5,299 nt of DNA, taken from Eubacteriales Family XIII. Incertae Sedis bacterium (lineage in GTDB: Bacteria > Bacillota > Clostridia > Peptostreptococcales > Anaerovoracaceae). A program made the position numbers and the translations under genes. The notes beneath the pieces are model-generated. The model saw only the letters and a list, made by a program, of their open reading frames with translations. It was not told where the DNA came from and did not search any database. Below, in pieces: positions 1-5,299 of this stretch; position 1 is the stretch's first letter; each line of letters begins with the position of its first letter. The stretch spans positions 1 through 5,299 of the forward strand of contig JAISEX010000222.1 in assembly GCA_031263875.1 (NCBI GenBank), read 5' to 3'.

Positions 1-1539
<1,539 letters not shown>

Positions 1540-1553
1540 TATACCTTTATATC

Positions 1554-4037
1554 TTATGCCACACTGTTATTCGTCCCATTCGTCCCATCGGGCTTTTCGT
1601 CCGTAATTTCCGCCGGGTCTTTCTTGATCCGCAGCGTGAAGAACGAACGCCACACGAAGACGAGCGCTATCACGAAGAACACGCCGCCGACATAGGGCGC
1701 TACTTTCGCGAATTCGTCCGTGATGGCGATTTCCATCGCGAGCATGCCGAACAGCGTCGTGAACTTGATGATCGGGTTCAGCGCAACGGACGTCGTATCC
1801 TTGAACGGATCGCCCACGGTGTCGCCGACGATAGTCGCGTCGTGCAGCTCGGTGCCCTTCATCTTCAGATCGACTTCGACGACCTTCTTCGCGTTATCCC
1901 AACTGCCGCCGGCGTTCGCCATAAAGATGGCCTGGAACAATCCGATAACGGCGATCGAGATCAGGTACGAGATGAAGAATGCCAGCGGTTCGTTCGAATT
2001 GCTCGGCGCCGAGAAGAAGGCGTACGCGAGCGTGAAGCAGAAGACCGCGACGAAAATATTCAGCATTCCCTTTTGCGCGTACTGCGTACAGATTCTCACG
2101 ACTTCCTTTGACTTCTCCGTCGAGGCTTGCAGATCGGCGTCCTCATCGAGCGAAATATTCTTCTTGATGTATTCGACCGCCTTATACGCTCCCGCGCTGA
2201 CCGCCTGCGTCGATGCGCCGCTGAACCAGAAGATGGTCGCGCCGCCGCAGATAAAGCCGAGGATCGTGAACGGATTCAGCAGGTTGAGTATCGTGCCGGG
2301 ATCCGCTCCGGTTACCTTACCGATAACGAGTATCAGCGAGAATATCATCGTGGTCGCGCCCACGACGGCCGTACCGATCAGCACGGGCTTCGCCGTCGCC
2401 TTAAACGTATTACCGGCGCCGTCGTTCGCTTCGAGATAATATTTCGCGATTTCAAAGTCGGGCTTAAAGTCGAAATCCTTCTCGATTTCTTCGGCAATGC
2501 CTTCGCGCTTTTCGATCAGCGAAAGCTCGTAGATCGACTGCGCGTTGTCCGTGACCGGACCGTAACTGTCGACCGCGATGGTCACGGGCCCCATGCCGAG
2601 GAACCCGAACGCGACGAGGCCAAAGGCGAAGATGCTGCGGTATTCCATTATCGTTTCGGGAATGTTGCCGCTCGTCAGGTAGGCGACAAACATCAGCGCG
2701 AAGAATATCATGCCGAGCCAGAACGCGCTGAAATTACCCGCGATAAGCCCTGAGAGGATATTCAGCGACGGACCGCCTTCCTTGGAGGTGTTCACGACCT
2801 CGTTCACGTGCTTCGATTTCGGGCTCGTAAAGATCTTCGTGAATTCCGGGATAAGCGCGCCGCCTATCGTTCCGCAACTGATGATGATCGAGAGCCACAG
2901 CCACATGCCCGCATCGTAATCGCCGATTCTGGATTCGGGCCCGATCAGGACATAGCTGACGATAAACGTTACCGCGATGGACAGAAGCGACGTGATCCAC
3001 ACGAGGGAAGTGAGCGGCTTTTCAAAGTCGAGCCGTTCCACATTCTTGAACCGCGCGTTCGAGATCGCGTTGTTGATGTAATAGGAGATAACGGATGTGA
3101 TGATCATCAGTATGCGCATCACGAATATCCACGTCAGGAGCAGAGCCTGAACAGCCGGGACGTCCGGCGCTACCGCGAGTACGATAAACGAGATAAGAGC
3201 GACGCCCGTCACGCCGTAGGTTTCAAAACCGTCGGCGGTGGGGCCGACGCTGTCGCCCGCGTTGTCGCCCGTGCAGTCCGCAATGACGCCGGGATTACGC
3301 GGATCGTCCTCGTCGATCTTAAAGACGATTTTCATGAGATCGGAACCGATGTCCGCGATCTTCGTAAAGATGCCGCCCGCGATCCGAAGCGCCGAGGCGC
3401 CGAGCGATTCACCGATGGCGAAACCGATAAAGCAGGCTCCCGCGATATCCTTCGGCAGGAACAGCAGGATGATAAGCATCATGATAAGCTCCGTGCAGAT
3501 AAGCAGGACGCCGATGCTGATACCGGCCTTCAGCGGAATATGCAGCAGCTTCAGCGGCTTGTTCTCAAGCGACGCAAACGCCATGCGGCTGTTCGCAACC
3601 GTGTTCATGCGGATGCCGTACCATGCGACCATGTAAGAACCCGCGATGCCGAGAACCGTCCACGCGAGTATCAGCACCACGTTGGCCGGCGGCAGATTGT
3701 CCAAGAACCCAAAATAGAAAATGATGCAGACGCCGATAAACGCGAGCAGTATCCCGAGAAATTTCCCCTGCTGCAGAAGGTACGTCTTGCACGTTTCATA
3801 GATCGTGCTTGCCACGTCGAGCATGGACCCATGCGCGCGTATTTTCTTGACCTTGCGGTACTGCAAAAGGCCGAACACGAATCCCGCGATACACACGGCT
3901 ATGCCGACGAGCAGCAGCCGGAACTCGAGCGGTGAGAAATCCGGCAACAGCAGGTCGGCCTCGCTTGCAAACGCGAAGCCGGGCATCACCGAAAGCCACA
4001 TTAACCCGGCAAGAAACAATATCCTTTTTACTTTCAC
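1554..4037 (-). CDS. hppA: Ion-translocating membrane pyrophosphatase, probably divergent K+-independent H+-pumping type
   Basis: This integral membrane enzyme of 827 residues hydrolyses pyrophosphate on the cytoplasmic side and pumps cations outward. A probable signal peptide (positive MKVKR, hydrophobic core, AFA-S near residue 25) precedes about 16 membrane segments. The PPi and Mg2+ ligands align with the canonical family: K226, D229, D233, E243, D254, D258, D262, D497, N543, D714, K717, D739, D743, K746 and D747. Ion-gate residues R218, D269, E272 and K758 are also present. GNTFKA at 542-547 carries Lys546 where K+-dependent enzymes have Ala, which predicts K+ independence. Unusual features are GDSVGPTADGFE in place of the usual GDCAGMAADLFE, a loop of 46 residues from D497 to N543 (about 27 in canonical enzymes), and DTTSVALNP in place of DTSGPSLN. 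These fit the divergent Na+-regulated H+-PPase subfamily, by inference. Canonical bacterial members are about 670-730 residues. The start is GTG: an in-frame TGA lies 15 bases upstream and GAGGGAG sits 7 bases before it. The C-terminal tail holds a tandem 9-base repeat (1569-1586) encoding Gly-Thr-Asn twice. Confidence 0.96.
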   Translation of the reverse strand: MKVKRILFLAGLMWLSVMPGFAFASEADLLLPDFSPLEFRLLLVGIAVCIAGFVFGLLQYRKVKKIRAHGSMLDVASTIYETCKTYLLQQGKFLGILLAFIGVCIIFYFGFLDNLPPANVVLILAWTVLGIAGSYMVAWYGIRMNTVANSRMAFASLENKPLKLLHIPLKAGISIGVLLICTELIMMLIILLFLPKDIAGACFIGFAIGESLGASALRIAGGIFTKIADIGSDLMKIVFKIDEDDPRNPGVIADCTGDNAGDSVGPTADGFETYGVTGVALISFIVLAVAPDVPAVQALLLTWIFVMRILMIITSVISYYINNAISNARFKNVERLDFEKPLTSLVWITSLLSIAVTFIVSYVLIGPESRIGDYDAGMWLWLSIIISCGTIGGALIPEFTKIFTSPKSKHVNEVVNTSKEGGPSLNILSGLIAGNFSAFWLGMIFFALMFVAYLTSGNIPETIMEYRSIFAFGLVAFGFLGMGPVTIAVDSYGPVTDNAQSIYELSLIEKREGIAEEIEKDFDFKPDFEIAKYYLEANDGAGNTFKATAKPVLIGTAVVGATTMIFSLILVIGKVTGADPGTILNLLNPFTILGFICGGATIFWFSGASTQAVSAGAYKAVEYIKKNISLDEDADLQASTEKSKEVVRICTQYAQKGMLNIFVAVFCFTLAYAFFSAPSNSNEPLAFFISYLISIAVIGLFQAIFMANAGGSWDNAKKVVEVDLKMKGTELHDATIVGDTVGDPFKDTTSVALNPIIKFTTLFGMLAMEIAITDEFAKVAPYVGGVFFVIALVFVWRSFFTLRIKKDPAEITDEKPDGTNGTNNSVA

Positions 4038-4044
4038 TTTTTCA

Positions 4045-4051
4045 CTCCCTC
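4045..4051 (-). promoter_or_regulatory. Ribosome binding site of hppA
   Basis: The minus strand reads GAGGGAG, then 7 bases, then GTG at 4037-4035. This is good Shine-Dalgarno spacing. Together with the in-frame stop just upstream, it fixes the GTG as the hppA start rather than any internal ATG. Confidence 0.8.
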
Positions 4052-4086
4052 ACTAACAAAAAACACAAAACTATTAAAGCAATAAC

Positions 4087-4095
4087 ATTATAGCA
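4087..4095 (-). promoter_or_regulatory. Extended -10 promoter element of hppA (and probably pcrA)
   Basis: The minus strand reads TGCTATAAT, a perfect -10 hexamer (4092-4087) preceded by the TGn extension (4095-4093). No convincing -35 hexamer lies 16-18 bases upstream, as is common for extended -10 promoters. The inferred transcription start is near 4080, giving a leader of about 43 bases before the GTG. The surrounding DNA is AT-rich, in contrast to the GC-rich block further upstream. The 19-base direct repeats begin 7 bases upstream of this element. Confidence 0.7.
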
Positions 4096-4102
4096 TAGCA
4101 AC

Positions 4103-4147
4103 ATGAAAATTAAAGTAAACAGAGCGGAATGAAAATTGAAGTAAACA
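4103..4147. repeat. Pair of 19-base direct repeats over the hppA promoter -35 region
   Basis: Two copies of ATGAAAATTRAAGTAAACA lie at 4103-4121 and 4129-4147. They match at 18 of 19 positions (A versus G at the tenth) and start 26 bases apart. The copy nearer hppA covers roughly -23 to -41 relative to the inferred transcription start, and the other about -49 to -67. The position suggests an operator or activator site controlling hppA. An alternative is the end of a lost insertion sequence, because some IS families (IS21 for example) carry repeated short motifs at their tips; no transposase remains. The repeat itself is seen directly; the function is inferred. Confidence 0.7.
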
Positions 4148-4179
4148 ATACACGCAATCATCAGAAATGTTTGATTTGT

Positions 4180-4620
4180 CAGACGGTGCCAAAATATCGG
4201 AACCCCGCATGGAATAACCCAGAAGTGTTATGGCTGTGCCCCGTGACCGCGTGAAGCCGCATCCGCTTGCGGACAGAGAATGTGGAGCGCGTAAGCCGCG
4301 GGTCCCGCAGGTGAAGGGACTGGAATTGCCATGCCATATAATCCGGGCGCATGGGGCACTCAAAATGCTTTTGCAGATAACCCGCGGACAGTTCTCCGCG
4401 CGGGTATTTGCAAAAAACAGCTTCTTGTTTTGAGTGCCCCACCGGGCTATCCGGGGCTGCGCTTTGCTTTGGCCCCGCTGCGCTGAAAATCTGCGCTGAA
4501 AGTGAGTATCGCTACATTCCTGGCTTTCGCTTCGTCTACAACCGCGTCCGCGCCGGGGCTGCTTCGCACCCCTTCGATCCCTTGCGCGGGTACACGCGAG
4601 AAATATAAAAGTCCCGCCCA
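4180..4620. other. GC-rich, repeat-dense intergenic block without a credible gene
   Basis: This is the core of the 713-base gap between hppA and the 176-residue gene. It is clearly more GC-rich than the AT-rich flanks (4040-4180 and 4650-4750). Beyond the near-palindrome at 4352-4441 it holds several small stems: TCCGC/GCGGA at 4262-4266 and 4269-4273, GTCCC/GGGAC at 4302-4306 and 4316-4320, and CGGGGC/GCCCCG at 4452-4457 and 4472-4477. It also holds direct repeats CTGCGCTGAAA at 4478-4488 and 4491-4501, and CCGGGGCTGC at 4451-4460 and 4553-4562. Open frames cross it on both strands but give Arg/Cys/Ser-rich or otherwise unstructured translations with no ribosome binding site. It may be a dispersed non-autonomous element, a structured RNA, or a decayed gene; I cannot tell which. 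Confidence 0.5.
4352..4441. repeat. 90-base near-palindrome with perfect 14-base outer arms
   Basis: The outer arms TGGGGCACTCAAAA (4352-4365) and TTTTGAGTGCCCCA (4428-4441) are perfect reverse complements. Inside them, TTTTGCA (4369-4375) pairs with TGCAAAA (4409-4415), and ACCCGCG (4380-4386) pairs with CGCGGGT (4399-4405), leaving a 12-base loop. An asymmetric interior loop (4366-4368 opposite 4416-4427) separates the outer stem from the next one. The nested arrangement would fold into one long imperfect hairpin in RNA from either strand. There is no T-run directly after the stem, so it is not a standard intrinsic terminator. It resembles a small palindromic repeat unit (MITE- or REP-like) or a structured RNA; the identity is unknown. 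Confidence 0.75.
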
Positions 4621-4671
4621 TCCTCCTACGGCGAACCCGTTCACCGTCCGAGCGTCACAAAAAAGCGAGAT

Positions 4672-4704
4672 AAAACACGACGCAAGCATCCTTATTATGC
4701 CGTC
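4672..4704 (-). terminator. Weak candidate terminator downstream of the 176-residue gene
   Basis: On the minus strand GACG (4704-4701) pairs with CGTC (4682-4679) and GCA (4700-4698) with TGC (4688-4686), with a 3-base bulge and a 9-base loop. It is followed three bases later by TTTT and then, after a further gap, by TTTTTT at 4664-4659. It sits about 50 bases past the stop of the upstream gene, where a terminator would be expected. The stem is short and bulged, so this is only a candidate. Confidence 0.2.
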
Positions 4705-4750
4705 ACCACACAGTAAGCATTTCAAAAAGCATCATTACAAGAGGCGCAAA

Positions 4751-5281
4751 TCATACCGCCGTAAACGTGACGTTGTAATTTTCAAAGATGCGTTTCCACG
4801 CCGAAAGCTGCAGGGAAAACAGTATTCCGATATCGCGCAGAAGTTCTGTGGGGATGGAACCGGGTTCGTCGCCCGCCGTTTCCGCTTCGTCAAGTCCGCA
4901 GCGCATTACGAGGATCAGGCCGTTTATCAGCGGGGAAAGGCGTCCGAAATCGTTGGGCGAAAATTGCGCGAGCGAGTAGAAAATAAGGCTTTTGAAATAA
5001 TCGTACAAGGGATCGCCGCCGAACTGCGCGTCCAGAGCGTCGAGGATATGCGAAAGCTCGGCCTGCGACATATGGCGCGAATCGCCCATGATGGAGGTGT
5101 CGGTCGCGGCCACCGCCGTGATCCACGCGCGCTTCGCTTCGTCGTTATCGTGGATCGTGAAGCCGGCGCGCTTGCAGGCCCGCTCCACCTGCGGCCACGA
5201 TTTTTCCGCGTTCGCCCGCACCTCGCCGAGAAAAAGCTCCAGCGCCTCGCCCGTTTCGATTTTCTTCCGTATCAGCTTCAT
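4751..5281 (-). CDS. Hypothetical protein, 176 residues
   Basis: I do not recognise the family. The product is a soluble-looking, acidic, probably mostly helical protein. It has a basic N-terminus (MKLIRKK), a mid-region with MSQAELSHILDAL (71-83), a hydrophobic but probably amphipathic segment around 112-130 (LSPLINGLILVM), an acidic linker (131-139, DEAETAGDE) and an aromatic C-terminus with Trp162, Phe166 and Tyr169. There is no signal peptide, clear transmembrane helix, metal-binding cluster or nucleotide-binding loop. Codon use resembles the neighbours, and the frame is intact over 531 bases with no frameshift, which supports a real gene. The ATG at 5281-5279 lacks a Shine-Dalgarno sequence but lies six bases after a perfect -10 box. 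The next in-frame Met is residue 65, which would remove more than a third of the protein, so the first ATG is preferred. A 713-base gap separates it from hppA, so it is probably a separate transcript. Confidence 0.75.
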   Translation of the reverse strand: MKLIRKKIETGEALELFLGEVRANAEKSWPQVERACKRAGFTIHDNDEAKRAWITAVAATDTSIMGDSRHMSQAELSHILDALDAQFGGDPLYDYFKSLIFYSLAQFSPNDFGRLSPLINGLILVMRCGLDEAETAGDEPGSIPTELLRDIGILFSLQLSAWKRIFENYNVTFTAV

Positions 5282-5287
5282 AAGAAA

Positions 5288-5296
5288 ATTATAGCA
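5288..5296 (-). promoter_or_regulatory. Extended -10 promoter element of the 176-residue gene
   Basis: The minus strand reads TGCTATAAT, the same nine bases as in the hppA promoter. Only six bases (TTTCTT) separate the hexamer from the ATG, so transcription would begin at or next to the A of the start codon. The -35 region lies outside the window and cannot be judged. Confidence 0.55.
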
Positions 5297-5299
5297 CTT

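Noticed and set aside
1720..2753. Overlapping plus-strand open frames opposite the 3' half of hppA
   Set aside because: They mirror conserved mPPase codons in other frames, with no convincing domain.
2808..3935. Long plus-strand open frame (375 codons) opposite hppA
   Set aside because: It is antisense to a certain gene, and its translation is dominated by Arg, Asp and His as expected from reading biased codons backwards. No family resemblance.
4180..4340. Possible tRNA or small SRP-like RNA suggested by short GC stems
   Set aside because: No T-loop GGTTCGAATCC-like box, no cloverleaf arrangement and no SRP tetraloop motif could be found.
4179..4442. Minus-strand open frame of 87 codons starting in the palindrome arm
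   Set aside because: Its first codons are the inverted-repeat arm itself, and the translation looks random.
4230..4608. Plus-strand open frames of 66-67 codons in the intergenic block
   Set aside because: They cross the hairpin arms, have no ribosome site, and show no protein-like pattern.
4088..4621. Minus-strand open frame of 177 codons in the intergenic block
   Set aside because: It runs through the palindrome and into the hppA promoter, is rich in Arg, Cys and Ser, has no ribosome site and no recognisable domain. More likely chance in GC-rich repeat DNA.
4447..4725. Minus-strand open frame of 92 codons between the palindrome and the 176-residue gene
   Set aside because: No ribosome site; the N-terminal part lies in AT-rich spacer and the rest in the repeat block. 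It could be a gene remnant but nothing supports a working product.

Overview
The window carries three protein genes, all on the minus strand: a 3'-truncated PcrA/UvrD-type DNA helicase (1-1539), an ion-pumping membrane pyrophosphatase (1554-4037) and an unrecognised 176-residue protein (4751-5281). Base composition is moderately GC-rich. The helicase resembles clostridial PcrA in several stretches (for example VGDDDQCIYEWRGAD), so an anaerobic Firmicute of the Clostridia type is my best guess. That placement is by memory of family sequences, not by search, and is tentative.

Layout in the direction of transcription (high to low coordinates). The 176-residue gene begins right at the window edge, behind an extended -10 box so close to its ATG that the mRNA may be leaderless. 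After its stop comes a 713-base gene-free stretch. Its middle (about 4180-4620) is GC-rich and full of inverted and direct repeats, with a 90-base near-palindrome at the centre. I see no credible gene there, and it looks like a non-autonomous repeat element or a structured RNA. Next to hppA lies an AT-rich promoter region with a perfect extended -10 box (TGCTATAAT) and two 19-base direct repeats just upstream of it. hppA starts with GTG behind a strong Shine-Dalgarno sequence, and the helicase gene follows after only 14 bases, so the two are very probably co-transcribed.

The pyrophosphatase hydrolyses PPi, a by-product of biosynthesis, and uses the energy to pump ions across the membrane. Every substrate and metal ligand I could align is present, but the surrounding sequence departs from the canonical family: a probable signal peptide, an enlarged cytoplasmic loop, an altered nucleotide-binding-loop neighbourhood and the lysine that marks K+-independent enzymes. 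This fits the divergent Na+-regulated, H+-pumping subfamily better than the common H+- or Na+-PPases. The helicase unwinds DNA in repair and replication. No functional link between helicase and pyrophosphatase is evident beyond sharing a transcript. I found no tRNA, rRNA, CRISPR array, transposase or defence system.
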